Position numbers and translations under genes: made by a program. DNA of 52,757 nt from Vibrio thalassae (GTDB lineage Bacteria > Pseudomonadota > Gammaproteobacteria > Enterobacterales > Vibrionaceae). This document shows, piece by piece, positions 1-9,059 of this stretch; position 1 is the first letter of the stretch, and every line of letters starts with the position of its first letter. The stretch spans positions 1 to 52,757 of the forward strand of contig NZ_OANU01000030.1 of NCBI RefSeq assembly GCF_900089835.1, read 5' to 3'. Below the pieces are notes generated by a model. It saw only the letters and a program-made list of their open reading frames with translations. It was not told where the DNA came from and did no database searches.

Positions 1-2
1 AA

Positions 3-194
3 GAAGGCATCTGTAACTTTGCAAAGTATGACCGACTAACCAGCTCTATAATCGAGGCTGGCAATGTATCAATAGGATTGTTGCGTAGAAGAGCTCGCGG
101 GATAAGAGATACCGAATACTTCAAACTGAAGATTAAACAGCTTTCAGTACCTGAGGTAAGTTCAATATTATACCCTTCTGTCAAGCTCATCTAA
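3..194 (+). CDS. Transposase C-terminal fragment (ISL3-like), cut by window edge
   Basis: A frame open from the first bases to a TAA at 192-194 encodes 63 residues. The part SIIEAGN...LLRRRARGIRDTEYFKLKIK resembles the C-terminus of ISL3/IS204-type DDE transposases, in which a VEGxN motif carries the last catalytic glutamate and is followed by a basic K/RRxxxGYRD stretch. The rest of the protein lies left of the window, so I cannot tell whether the element is intact. No inverted repeat was recognised between 195 and 365. Family assignment is by eye from this short tail; an unrelated DDE transposase remains possible. Confidence 0.65.
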   Translation, partial: EGICNFAKYDRLTSSIIEAGNVSIGLLRRRARGIRDTEYFKLKIKQLSVPEVSSILYPSVKLI

Positions 195-365
195 GCGGAG
201 AAGAGCCATTTTTACTTATCCATTTTCTAAATATTTATCTTGATTAACCTCACAATTTTTTATTGCTTGAATCTGTGTCTTTCTCTAATATCTGCGCCCT
301 ATCACCGACTCTGTCGAATGCTAAGAAAAATACACTAACTCCTGTAGATACGAGACAAAAACAAA

Positions 366-1574
366 ATGGCATCCAAATACCCATTAGCAAAGCTGACCTT
401 TTTGATCGCAATTTTGACCGCTGTTGGTCAACTGACTCAGACTATGTACGTACCGTCAATTGGTCAAATGGCTCAGGAATTTCGCGTTAACCCAGCAATG
501 CTACAGGCGGTCATGGCGTGTTACTTAATTCCTTACGGCCTGTCTCAGTTTGTCTACGGTCCGTTATCAGATAGATTAGGACGTAAGCCAATTATTATTG
601 TGGGTCTTGGGATCTATCTTATTGGTGCCCTGATCAGTTTGTTCGCTCACTCTTTTGAATTATTTCTACTAGGTAGCTTCGTTCAAGGTGCTGGCATTGG
701 TAGTGGTGGTGCCATGTCTCGTACTCTGTCTAGAGACTGTTTCTCAGGCGAAGAACTTCACCGAGCAAATAGCATTATTAGCATGTGCGTGATCTTTTCA
801 CCACTGCTTGCTCCCGTACTTGGTGGCTTGTTGACTGAAACAATGGGCTGGCGATCTAGCTACCTATTTTTAACACTGTTTGCGGTTGCAGTGGTCATCG
901 TTATGGCCTCTAAACTTGTTGAAACCCTGCCTGTAGAGCGACGCAGTCACCGTTCAGCAATGGATAACTACCGATTTGTGCTCTCTGACAAACGTTTCCA
1001 GGGCTATGTTATTTGCTTGGTCGCAACCTTTGCCGGAGTGGCGGTATTTGAAGCAGCAGCTGGCGTATTGTTTGGTGGGGTGTTAAAACTCTCAGCGTTA
1101 ACGGTTAGTATTTTGTTTGTCCTGCCCATTCCTGGCTATTTGTTGGGCGCTGGGCTGTCATCAATCATTGCAAAGCGCTACGGAAACAAAGCGGCATTTA
1201 AGTTTGGTCTCGTCTCCATAATGTTGGGCGCTGCGATCGTTCTTATTCCCGGTTTACAAGGCTCTACCGATGCTTGGACACTGACTATTGGCTCAACAGT
1301 ATACTTCCTTGGCGCCGGTGTTTTATTTCCAGCTGCGACAACTGGAGCGTTAACGCCGTTTCCAAACCATGCTGGGACTGGCGGAGCCGTGTTAGGTGGC
1401 ATGCAAAACCTCGGTGCAGGCTTAGCAACGTTAGGTGCCTCGGTAATTCCAGCAACTAGTCAACTACCATTAGGCGTGATTATGATGGTGATGGCATTAC
1501 TGGCTATGTGGGGACTTCATATCGCCAAGCGTGACAATGGACCTAATAATGCCGACGGCGCAGTTATGGTTTAA
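366..1574 (+). CDS. emrD: Multidrug efflux MFS transporter, EmrD-like (Bcr/CflA family)
   Basis: This 402-aa inner-membrane protein has about 12 hydrophobic segments and should export drugs or amphipathic compounds in exchange for protons. The MFS motif A is clear as GPLSDRLGRKP at residues 65-75, between TM2 and TM3, and an antiporter-type GxxxGPxxGG-like segment (SPLLAPVLGG) lies in TM5. Length equals the usual 390-400 aa for EmrD. The ATG at 366 has no good ribosome binding site (AAAAACAAA precedes it), so expression may be weak or the start is leaderless-like. The gene stands alone and ends in a hairpin at 1590-1617. EmrD rather than Bcr is chosen from overall resemblance; substrate is not predictable. 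Confidence 0.85.
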   Translation: MASKYPLAKLTFLIAILTAVGQLTQTMYVPSIGQMAQEFRVNPAMLQAVMACYLIPYGLSQFVYGPLSDRLGRKPIIIVGLGIYLIGALISLFAHSFELFLLGSFVQGAGIGSGGAMSRTLSRDCFSGEELHRANSIISMCVIFSPLLAPVLGGLLTETMGWRSSYLFLTLFAVAVVIVMASKLVETLPVERRSHRSAMDNYRFVLSDKRFQGYVICLVATFAGVAVFEAAAGVLFGGVLKLSALTVSILFVLPIPGYLLGAGLSSIIAKRYGNKAAFKFGLVSIMLGAAIVLIPGLQGSTDAWTLTIGSTVYFLGAGVLFPAATTGALTPFPNHAGTGGAVLGGMQNLGAGLATLGASVIPATSQLPLGVIMMVMALLAMWGLHIAKRDNGPNNADGAVMV

Positions 1575-1589
1575 TGACACTTTAGTCAC

Positions 1590-1617
1590 AAAGGCTACCT
1601 TGTTGACGGTAGCCTTT
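1590..1617 (+). terminator. Hairpin after emrD
   Basis: AAAGGCTACC and GGTAGCCTTT form a perfect 10-bp stem around an 8-base loop. Only three T follow as part of the stem, so it is a modest intrinsic terminator. It sits 16 bases after the emrD stop. Confidence 0.7.
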
Positions 1618-1841
1618 GACGCTCTTTATCGCGCGCAGCATGTGCCCCTCTCCCAAAACTCGCCTTAAACATGCTCTTCCCCCTTACTGTGATATTCATT
1701 CCGTGAATAATACTCCTATCTCAGTTTTCGAAAATAAAACCTATTTTAATGTTAATTCAGCTACTTAGCCTTGTAATCTGCATCTTTATAATTAAACTGG
1801 CGTAATATCTCTGATTCATCCCAAGCAAGGAGTTATTAGAG

Positions 1842-3935
1842 TTGAACCCGAATCGCGTGCTCACTATAACAACCATGCTCTTTCGCATGGTTGTGCTGAT
1901 CGTACTGATCGGAGTATCGCCCGCATCTTTCGCGCAAACGGCTCTTCAAAAGACATTTGTTGTCGCGGCACACGAACGAGATTTTATCGCTCGATTTATT
2001 TTTTCAACCATAGAGAAGCAATCCAACATTGCATTTCAATACGTAAATTATCCTGATTTTAGTGATCGACTCGAAGCTGTTGAAAGTGGTTATGTTGATT
2101 TTGCCGCTAATGTGACTTTTACAAAAAACCGCTCATCACGCTTCATCTTTTCTCAGCCTATTAATATTGAGCCAACTTACTTATTCAATATCGAAGGCAA
2201 ACCCTTTGATGACATGCATGTGATTGGAACAACCATCGGAACGGCATTCAATGACATTATCCAGCGTTATTATCCCAACAAACGCGTTTTGAGTTTCAAT
2301 GACTATGATGTTGCACACGAAAGCTTACTGGCAGGTGACATTGATGGTTACATAGGCACCTTTTTGCAACTAGAGAACTTTCTATCAGCTGGATTCAAAG
2401 CCGCTTCTATCAATGATCGGCTTTCTATCCCTCCGGTTTCCATTGTCACGAACAAACCACAAAACCAACCCCTACTCACCTTATTTAGTGACATTATTGC
2501 TCAAGATGAGGTCGAAAAAGAGATTCGTCAATTTATCGATGATTACATTACTGAAATAGCGATCAAACAATTACGGAAAAAGGTTAAATCGAGCGGTTTA
2601 GATTTGGATGCTACCGTTGAGATCTATCTCAATCCTCGCCCACCCTATGTTTTTTCTAGTTCCAGCGATCAACCTACTGGTATATCAGTCGAGTTTGCCA
2701 AGAAAATATGTACGCTGAACCAACTCAAATGCAACATGGTTTACGATCCGACTGAAACATGGTCGGCGTCTTTACAAAAGCTCACACTCGGTGAACGGGA
2801 TGTCACCCCCCCCATCACCGACTTTGCACACCGCCAACATTTACTCTGGTTTAGTCGGCCATACGCCACCATCAACGGCGTCATCGCTAAACGTATTGGT
2901 TACAAAGAAGAAGTCTATCGGCATATATCAGAGCTGTTTGCAGAAAAAGTTGGCGTTGTGGAAAACGATGTCTTTTCTTCTGTCACTCGACGTTCATTAC
3001 CAAATAAAACCTTAACCTACTATTGCAATACCGAGCGACTCATCAAAGGCCTTATTACAGGCGAAGTCGATTACGCCGTTACCAGTAAGGTAACCTTGGA
3101 TACCTTACTGTATGAAAACACTATTACCAATGTCACTGAAGACCGTCATTTTCGTCCTTTCTATCAATCCGATTTAAGCTTCGGCTTCCCTAAAACTGAA
3201 CGCGGACAAACGCTCGCTCAACTGTTTAATCGAACCTTAGATTTTATAGACGCCGATGCCATTAATCGTCACCACCAACCACCAGCAAAATGGCGTGAGC
3301 TAAACGAAAAAGAAAGTGATAAACGTCGCTTGAATATCATCAATGCCCTATTAGCATTGTTGGTATTAGTGACGTTCCTGTTTGGTTACATTACTAACCA
3401 TCGTGCCAATCATGATGCGTTAACCAAACTTAAAAATCGCCACGCGTTAAACCGAATTAGTAAACAATTCCTTGATAAGGATAACGGGCTAATATATATC
3501 GATCTCAATCGCTTTAAACATATCAACGACACCTACGGCCGTACGGTTGGCGACCAAGTATTGCGCTGCTATGCGAAACGCTTGAGAGAAACTATTGATG
3601 GAGAAATTTATCGAATTGGTGGTGACGAGTTTGTCGCTATTACCGAGTGTTCGACCGATGAATTAGACAGCATACTTAAACAATTAGAAAGCTATCCATT
3701 TATCGTAAGAGGCAGCGGCGTAACGTTAACACTGCACGCGTCTCTCGGTGTTTTCCCACCTAACACTAGCGCGCTCCGTATAAAACAACTGCTGATCTAT
3801 ACCGATTTCGCCATGTATGAGGCCAAACGTAATGATAGCGTTCGAAGTATCATTATTGATGACAATAAACTTACCGACCTGATTGCTATTCATGAGCCAT
3901 CTAAACGTTCGTATCAACCTACTCCAGAACTTTGA
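1842..3935 (+). CDS. Membrane diguanylate cyclase with two periplasmic SBP_bac_3 domains
   Basis: The 697-aa protein starts at TTG 1842 behind an AAGGAG at about 1826-1831. Residues 1-32 are a signal peptide/anchor, two amino-acid-binding-protein-like (SBP_bac_3) domains fill about 33-250 and 255-480, one TM helix lies near 502-522, and a cytoplasmic GGDEF domain covers about 525-680. The signature RIGGDEF is intact (GGDEF at 593-597), so c-di-GMP synthesis is expected. The RxxD inhibitory site that normally ends six residues before GGDEF is absent (TIDG in that place), so product inhibition through the canonical I-site is unlikely. The layout suggests that a small periplasmic ligand, such as an amino acid, tunes c-di-GMP. 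Ligand unknown. It is a single-gene unit. Confidence 0.88.
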   Translation: MNPNRVLTITTMLFRMVVLIVLIGVSPASFAQTALQKTFVVAAHERDFIARFIFSTIEKQSNIAFQYVNYPDFSDRLEAVESGYVDFAANVTFTKNRSSRFIFSQPINIEPTYLFNIEGKPFDDMHVIGTTIGTAFNDIIQRYYPNKRVLSFNDYDVAHESLLAGDIDGYIGTFLQLENFLSAGFKAASINDRLSIPPVSIVTNKPQNQPLLTLFSDIIAQDEVEKEIRQFIDDYITEIAIKQLRKKVKSSGLDLDATVEIYLNPRPPYVFSSSSDQPTGISVEFAKKICTLNQLKCNMVYDPTETWSASLQKLTLGERDVTPPITDFAHRQHLLWFSRPYATINGVIAKRIGYKEEVYRHISELFAEKVGVVENDVFSSVTRRSLPNKTLTYYCNTERLIKGLITGEVDYAVTSKVTLDTLLYENTITNVTEDRHFRPFYQSDLSFGFPKTERGQTLAQLFNRTLDFIDADAINRHHQPPAKWRELNEKESDKRRLNIINALLALLVLVTFLFGYITNHRANHDALTKLKNRHALNRISKQFLDKDNGLIYIDLNRFKHINDTYGRTVGDQVLRCYAKRLRETIDGEIYRIGGDEFVAITECSTDELDSILKQLESYPFIVRGSGVTLTLHASLGVFPPNTSALRIKQLLIYTDFAMYEAKRNDSVRSIIIDDNKLTDLIAIHEPSKRSYQPTPEL

Positions 3936-4070
3936 TTCCCGTGATTTGAATATCACAATTGCTAACAGAAAACCTCGTCTTTAACACTATGATTTTGCGT
4001 TGATTGGAACACTTTTCACGCTAGGTCGAATATAATGGCTAGAGCAAAATCAACAGTAATAGGAGACTTT

Positions 4071-4619
4071 ATGACAGCAAAACATAATGCTAGCCAGTTC
4101 GTGTCCATTCTCTCAACCATACTTGTCATTGGACTGGCCATCTACCTAGGTAGCTTGGTGAAATCTGTAGATACCATTGAAGAAAAACTCAGCCATCAAG
4201 CGCAGCAAATAGAAAGAACCTCTCTTAAATCGACAAATGGAAGCACAGACGATACCTATCACTCTTATGTCCCTGTTTATTCACATATCTACACCGATGG
4301 CGGTAAGGCGGTATTATTAGAAAGTACGCTGGTGGTGCGAAACACCGACCCTAGCGCCAATATCAATATTCACAGCATCAATTACTACGACACCAATGGA
4401 CAATTGGTACGAGAATTTGTCTCTCAAGGTTACAAACTTGACGCCATGTCGAGTTCTGAATACTTAGTTGAAAAGCGCGAAGTCAGTGGCGGTGCGGGAG
4501 CCAACTTTCTAATTCAATGGTCAAATCCAAATCAGGCTTCCGCCCCTATCTTTGAGGCGGTAATGATTGGCTCTGGACACGGAAAAGACATCTCGTTTAC
4601 CAGTCGAGCACCCCAATAA
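4071..4619 (+). CDS. DUF3124 membrane-anchored periplasmic protein
   Basis: An AGGAG at 4061-4065 places the start at ATG 4071 rather than the in-frame ATG at 4035, giving 182 aa. Residues about 8-28 are one hydrophobic anchor, followed by a short charged helix and a beta-rich domain (YVPVYSHIYTDGGKAVLLESTLVVRNTD onward in shorter pieces) that matches what I recall of DUF3124, a family of unknown function found in envelope-localised proteins. The conserved core has SHIY, LVVRNTD and INYYD segments. No neighbour suggests a role. Function is not assigned. Confidence 0.75.
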   Translation: MTAKHNASQFVSILSTILVIGLAIYLGSLVKSVDTIEEKLSHQAQQIERTSLKSTNGSTDDTYHSYVPVYSHIYTDGGKAVLLESTLVVRNTDPSANINIHSINYYDTNGQLVREFVSQGYKLDAMSSSEYLVEKREVSGGAGANFLIQWSNPNQASAPIFEAVMIGSGHGKDISFTSRAPQ

Positions 4620-4624
4620 CCAAT

Positions 4625-4645
4625 CGCCCCGCACAAGGCGGGGCG
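4625..4645. terminator. GC-rich hairpin between convergent genes
   Basis: CGCCCCGC and GCGGGGCG pair perfectly (8 bp) around a 5-base loop. It lies between the DUF3124 stop and the TRAP gene stop and can serve both strands, although neither side has a strong T-run. Confidence 0.55.
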
Positions 4646-4670
4646 CTTGGTTGCAACCGAGCATGTCACG

Positions 4671-5751
4671 TTAGTCAGCCTGGTCATTCAGATAAGCTTG
4701 AAGGGAGATATTTGTCCATTCACGCATTTTTACTAAATAGCTCGCTTGTGAATCGAGTATCTCTTTCGCCAACGCGTCGTTGGCCGCTTGCTGTTGAAGT
4801 GACTCTGCATTGGCTGTTTTCAGTGCATTGATCACTTCCGGTGGGAAAGAACGAATCTTAATATTTGGATACTCTGAACTCATCTTAGACCAACTATTTG
4901 CGTTTTCATGTAGGGCTTGTGTGTACATATCAAACGCCGCTACACGGAAGGAAGTCTCTAAGATGATTTGCAGATCAGCTGGCAAAGATTCCCACACTTT
5001 TTTATTCACTAGGAACTGAGTCTCCGAACCTGGCTCATGCCACGCCGTGTAATAGTAAGGCGCGATTTTTTGAAAGCCCATACGCAGATCAAAGGCCGGT
5101 CCGACCCACTCTAACGCGTCAATGGTGCCTCGCTCCAACGAAGTATAAAGCTCACCCGGTGCAATATTGGTCGGTTTAGCGCCCACTTTTGCCAACACCT
5201 CACCCGCGAACCCAGGGATACGCATCTTTAAGCCTTTTAGGTCATCAACGGTCTTAATCTCTTTTTTAAACCAGCCGCCCATTTGAATATCGGAATTACC
5301 ACCAGGGAAGGACAACAAGTTATGTGGTGCATAGACTTGCTGCATGAGTTCCAAGCCACCGCCATGATAGAACCAAGAGTACTGTTCCATGGTCGTCATT
5401 CCAAACGGCATGGATGAAAAGTACAACGTATTCGGAACCTTACCTTTCCAGTAATACGAACTTGAATGTCCTAGGTCATATTGACCGGACTTCACCATAT
5501 CGAACACCCCAAGAGGCGCTTTGTGCTTGTTGGCAGAGTCAACTCGGATAATCAAGCGACCATTTGACATTTCCTTGGCCAATTTGGCCATGTTCTTACT
5601 CGCATCACCTAAAATCGGCGTGTTTGTCCCCACGTTTCGGCCAATTTTAGACGGTATACTTTATAGTCAGCATGCACTTGAAAGGTCGCCACAGCAGAGA
5701 GAGACGCAATCACAATAGTACTCATTCGACGAATGGTTTTTTGAATTCCAT
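4671..5751 (-). pseudogene. TRAP transporter substrate-binding protein, DctP/TakP type, frameshifted
   Basis: The main frame (4671-5633) encodes a nearly complete DctP-family solute-binding protein: DDLKGLKMRIPG, the GELYTSLERGTIDALEW core and the YYTAWHEPG segment recall TakP-like binders of alpha-keto acids. Its N-terminus lies in another frame: a signal peptide ending ATFQVHA and YKVYRLKLAETWG run up to about 5630, then the frame must shift to GTNTPILGD. One missing G in the GGGG run at 5627-5630 explains this. A second missing base in the six-A run (plus-strand T run 5737-5742) would join an ATG at 5749-5751 with AGGA upstream and give MEFKKTIRR, a standard n-region. Restored length would be about 360 aa. 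No DctQ or DctM gene is adjacent, so it is an orphan. Homopolymer shifts may also be sequencing errors. Confidence 0.75.
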
Positions 5752-6033
5752 TTCTTAGTTTCCTATATACGTTGTTAGATAGCTCAACAACAATGAATGT
5801 AAACATTATGTATGTCAAAGTGTTACCATTGAGGCTTACTCTATTTAACAGAACGATGCGTCTAATATTTGACCAATTAGCCCTATTTTATCATTTTAAG
5901 GACTTAACCACTCTATTTAACGCTAGCCTTTAACGAACGAAAAATATTCCATTCTGTTTAATAAATTGATAGTTCTGTCACGAAATCTCTGTTATTAATA
6001 GCCAAATTGTTAAATATTCTAAAACGTATCATT

Positions 6034-6654
6034 ATGGATTGGGCAACACTGTCAATATTTATCCCTACTTTCTTCTTCGTTTCCATTACCCCCGGTATGT
6101 GCATGACGCTCGCATTGACCATGGGTATGAGTATTGGGTATCGACGCACCTTATGGATGATGATCGGCGAACTGCTTGGTGTTGCTGCGGTTTCTCTTGC
6201 CGCTATTCTTGGTATCGCCGCCGTTATGTTGAAATACCCAGAGATCTTCACCATGTTTAAAGCGGTCGGGGCAACCTACTTGTTTTATCTCGGTATTCAA
6301 ATGTGGCGTTCAAGAGGCAAATTGGCTATTACATCAGATGTCGAACAACAAACCATACATAACGACTGGGATCTGGTCGTTCAAGGTTTTGTTACTGCCA
6401 TCGCCAACCCAAAAGGTTGGGCTTTTATGATATCGCTGCTGCCACCATTTATCGATCAATCAAAACCGATGCTTGGGCAAGTATCTATCATGCTCGGTAT
6501 TATTCTGTTCAGTGAGTTTGTTTGTATGACGATCTACGCGACCGGAGGAAAAGGGTTGAAACGAACATTAGGCAATGCAAACAACGTACGAACCATGAAC
6601 CGTATTGCGGGTGCACTCATGTGTGGCGTTGGAGTTTGGTTATTTCTGGGATAA
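6034..6654 (+). CDS. LysE/RhtB-family amino acid exporter
   Basis: The 206-aa inner-membrane protein starts at ATG 6034; an in-frame TTG at 6007 is less likely because the MDWATLSIFIPTFF start is the usual family N-terminus. The family signature SITPGMCMTLALTMGMSIGYRR is visible near residues 15-35 (in two pieces), followed by GYLFYLGI-like TM3 (ATYLFYLGIQMWRS) and an ANPKGWAF segment typical of LysE proteins. Five to six TM helices are expected. Members export amino acids such as lysine, threonine or homoserine lactone; the substrate here is unknown. It is a single gene followed by a shared hairpin. Confidence 0.85.
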   Translation: MDWATLSIFIPTFFFVSITPGMCMTLALTMGMSIGYRRTLWMMIGELLGVAAVSLAAILGIAAVMLKYPEIFTMFKAVGATYLFYLGIQMWRSRGKLAITSDVEQQTIHNDWDLVVQGFVTAIANPKGWAFMISLLPPFIDQSKPMLGQVSIMLGIILFSEFVCMTIYATGGKGLKRTLGNANNVRTMNRIAGALMCGVGVWLFLG

Positions 6655-6659
6655 AAATT

Positions 6660-6678
6660 GGGCTCCGATATGGAGCCC
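6660..6678. terminator. Bidirectional terminator between LysE-type gene and secreted-protein gene
   Basis: GGGCTCC and GGAGCCC pair around GATAT. On the minus strand it is followed by AATTTTTATC, a good T-run for the minus-strand gene that ends at 6686; on the plus strand ATTGATTTT follows, serving the exporter gene. Confidence 0.8.
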
Positions 6679-6685
6679 ATTGATT

Positions 6686-8896
6686 TTATTGTGTCACACC
6701 TGCAATCACCGCTGGCTCTCCTGTCACCTCGGGCATACTGCCGATATCGGCACTGCCTGTGACGGAAGTTGGGACCGCAACAGCAGGGTCTTGCAAGCTT
6801 AATTCGTTGCACTCAGACGTTGCCAAAGGTTTCATCAACTCTTCAATTTCACGAGCCTTTATAACGTATTGATTGCTCCCTCCCATAACGACACCATCGT
6901 CGATTGAAAAGGCAGCACGGTAGTGATCATCTTCGTCATTTTTTATATTTGGAATACCCCATAGATTACCATTTCCTCCATAGTTGAGCATAAAGGTTTG
7001 GTTTTCATAGTCACCAGCATCACCATTTCGGTCATTGGTGTTGGTATGAACATAACTGAACTGAATTGGGCGGTCGAAACTAACGATATCCCCAGATTCA
7101 TTGCGCACTGTAGTCAATCGATTCCAATTATTGACCCCTGTTTCCCACACATAAAACTCTTGCACAACGTTAGGATCGTAGATCTCCCAAGAATTTGAAA
7201 TAGATTGTGACGATAGAACCATTGGCCCTGTTCTCACCCCCCAATGGTGTGGCGTAGATTCAAGGTCTGATGAGGTGATAGACGAATCAAAATGAACCGC
7301 TTCGCCGCTGGTTACGCTAACGAGCGTAAGTGCATTAACACCATCAATCGAGAACGTAAACTGATAAGCAGTCCCCTGCTCAGTTTCAAATGGACTATTC
7401 TCTCCCCAATATTGGGCGATCTGTTGGTCATCAATAGTGCCTTTAGGGCAATTATCGTAACAAGTTAGTGTGATGGTACCGTTGTTAGGAAGTGCAGCAC
7501 CACCTTGTTGTGACCCATCAATAAAGGTTTGGACATAATAAGTTATGCTATCCTCTCCATTGAGATACTTCACTTCTCCGCCGAGCTGCTCAGAATACAT
7601 GTATAAAGTGTCGTAATCACCAAGCGATATTACGATGGGTGTTTCTAGCTGCGTCACACTCGGACCATTATCCGTCCAAGACAGCTTACCCACTTTAACG
7701 AACTGTTGATTGCTGTAGTTCACGACCCATTGATCGAAAGAACTGTCTTGATAGACATCATCATCCCAATAGTTAAAGTCGATCCCTGCTAATTCAGTGA
7801 GCGCTAACAAGTTCACTGTGTTCTTTATTAGACGACCCGGTGCTGTCACGACTGTCAGAGTTTCCTGCTGTCCGTCGCTATCTTTCACTACGGTATCACC
7901 ATTACTGAACTGATGACCGCTTTCGGTCCAAAGTCCCCAGTAATCGACAAAACCGTAGCTATCGTTATTGCCATTACCCGCAGTATCATAGCGAATAGGA
8001 AAACCACTATTGAGTCCGACCGCAGCCCCTGTCGATGCATCAAATAAATCATATCGATGCACGTGTGATGAAAATTCTGTCCGACTCAAACATTGAGAGC
8101 CAGTTGCAAAGTCTCCTGACTTGTAGGGCAAATCATCAAAACCGCCATTGGTACTCTGAACTAATACACGATTCTCATTGAATGCTAGTGCAAATGTCTG
8201 TCCTCCACTACCGTATTGACCAGAGTATTCCATTCCCGTTAACGCAACGCCTGTGGTTCTATCTTCAGACATGACAACACTGGCAAATTGTTTGTAGGTT
8301 TCGTTAGCACTGTGACTACCTTGCTCATAAAGCGTGAAGCCAATTTGTCCGTCAAGACCGGAGATCGTTTTGACTTCTCCTCCTCCTGTTTGAGTGTTTT
8401 GGTCAAAATTATCAAAAAAGTCGAAATTAAAGGTGAAATCACCAAAGGGATTAGCGTCAGTAGCGCCATTGTGGATTTCCGCTTTGAACTTAATCGCTTG
8501 TTCTCGCTCGTCACTTTGTCCCATATCTGGAAGCCATACACTAACGAGTAGCGGATCTGAATCGGACTCACGAACCACCGAACTAACCGCTTTCATCAAC
8601 TGGGTTTGATTACTCGCTCCTGACGATTGTCCGCTATCAGCAGATTCATCTTCATCAAAGCACACCGACTCATCAGCTAGCACCAAATAAGGTCCCTGGT
8701 TAGCAAACTCAACGCTGTTAAACTGAGCCGTAAAACACAGGATGCTGTTGACAAGTTCAATAGGTTCTAATGCTTTATTCCAGACATGTGATTGTTGCTC
8801 GGCGAGCGTATAATCTGTACCAGCGTCGTTGTATTCAGCCTGTATGGACAAAGAGGCCATAACCAATGTTAAGGGCATTAACTTAGTCGTTTTCAT
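6686..8896 (-). CDS. Large secreted protein of unknown function
   Basis: The 736-aa product has a signal peptide (residues 1-20, cleavage after SIQA) and no later TM helix, so it is exported to the periplasm or beyond. The N-terminal third holds a segment ELVNSILC...NQGPYLVLADESVCF followed by an acidic Ser-rich linker near 78-95; the rest is acidic, rich in Asn, Asp, Gly, aromatic residues and predicted beta strands, with scattered Cys (for example CYDNC near 480). I recognise no catalytic domain. Its ATG lies inside the last codons of the upstream 58-aa lipoprotein gene (14-base overlap), so the two are translated together and may work together. It ends in the terminator at 6660-6678. The pair is divergent from nirB. 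Confidence 0.8.
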   Translation of the reverse strand: MKTTKLMPLTLVMASLSIQAEYNDAGTDYTLAEQQSHVWNKALEPIELVNSILCFTAQFNSVEFANQGPYLVLADESVCFDEDESADSGQSSGASNQTQLMKAVSSVVRESDSDPLLVSVWLPDMGQSDEREQAIKFKAEIHNGATDANPFGDFTFNFDFFDNFDQNTQTGGGEVKTISGLDGQIGFTLYEQGSHSANETYKQFASVVMSEDRTTGVALTGMEYSGQYGSGGQTFALAFNENRVLVQSTNGGFDDLPYKSGDFATGSQCLSRTEFSSHVHRYDLFDASTGAAVGLNSGFPIRYDTAGNGNNDSYGFVDYWGLWTESGHQFSNGDTVVKDSDGQQETLTVVTAPGRLIKNTVNLLALTELAGIDFNYWDDDVYQDSSFDQWVVNYSNQQFVKVGKLSWTDNGPSVTQLETPIVISLGDYDTLYMYSEQLGGEVKYLNGEDSITYYVQTFIDGSQQGGAALPNNGTITLTCYDNCPKGTIDDQQIAQYWGENSPFETEQGTAYQFTFSIDGVNALTLVSVTSGEAVHFDSSITSSDLESTPHHWGVRTGPMVLSSQSISNSWEIYDPNVVQEFYVWETGVNNWNRLTTVRNESGDIVSFDRPIQFSYVHTNTNDRNGDAGDYENQTFMLNYGGNGNLWGIPNIKNDEDDHYRAAFSIDDGVVMGGSNQYVIKAREIEELMKPLATSECNELSLQDPAVAVPTSVTGSADIGSMPEVTGEPAVIAGVTQ

Positions 8897-9059
8897 TGGT
8901 CACTACCTCCAATTGTTCAGGCAGCGAAAGCTGAGATGTCGGAATGGTCTGAGTTTGTGTCTGATTGCCTAAACTGGAGTCTCCCTCACTTCCATTGCAA
9001 CCGAAGAGTAGTCCTAGGACAAAGGTAGCGATTACCGCTTGGATATTAACTTCTTTCAT
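8883..9059 (-). CDS. Small 58-aa lipoprotein, translationally coupled to the secreted protein
   Basis: ATG at 9057-9059 follows GGAGGAG with good spacing. The product has a hydrophobic segment and the lipobox LFGC with Cys21, then Asn at +2, which predicts outer-membrane sorting. The mature part is only 38 residues, rich in Gly, Ser, Thr and Gln with no domain. The stop TAA (8883-8885) overlaps the start of the 736-aa gene by 14 bases, so the two form an operon with coupled translation. It may act as an anchor or assembly aid for the larger protein; that is inference from the overlap only. Confidence 0.75.
   Translation of the reverse strand: MKEVNIQAVIATFVLGLLFGCNGSEGDSSLGNQTQTQTIPTSQLSLPEQLEVVTNEND

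Noticed and set aside
8239..8609. Open frames on both strands inside the 736-aa gene
   Set aside because: They overlap a long gene with signal peptide and good start; composition is shadow-like.
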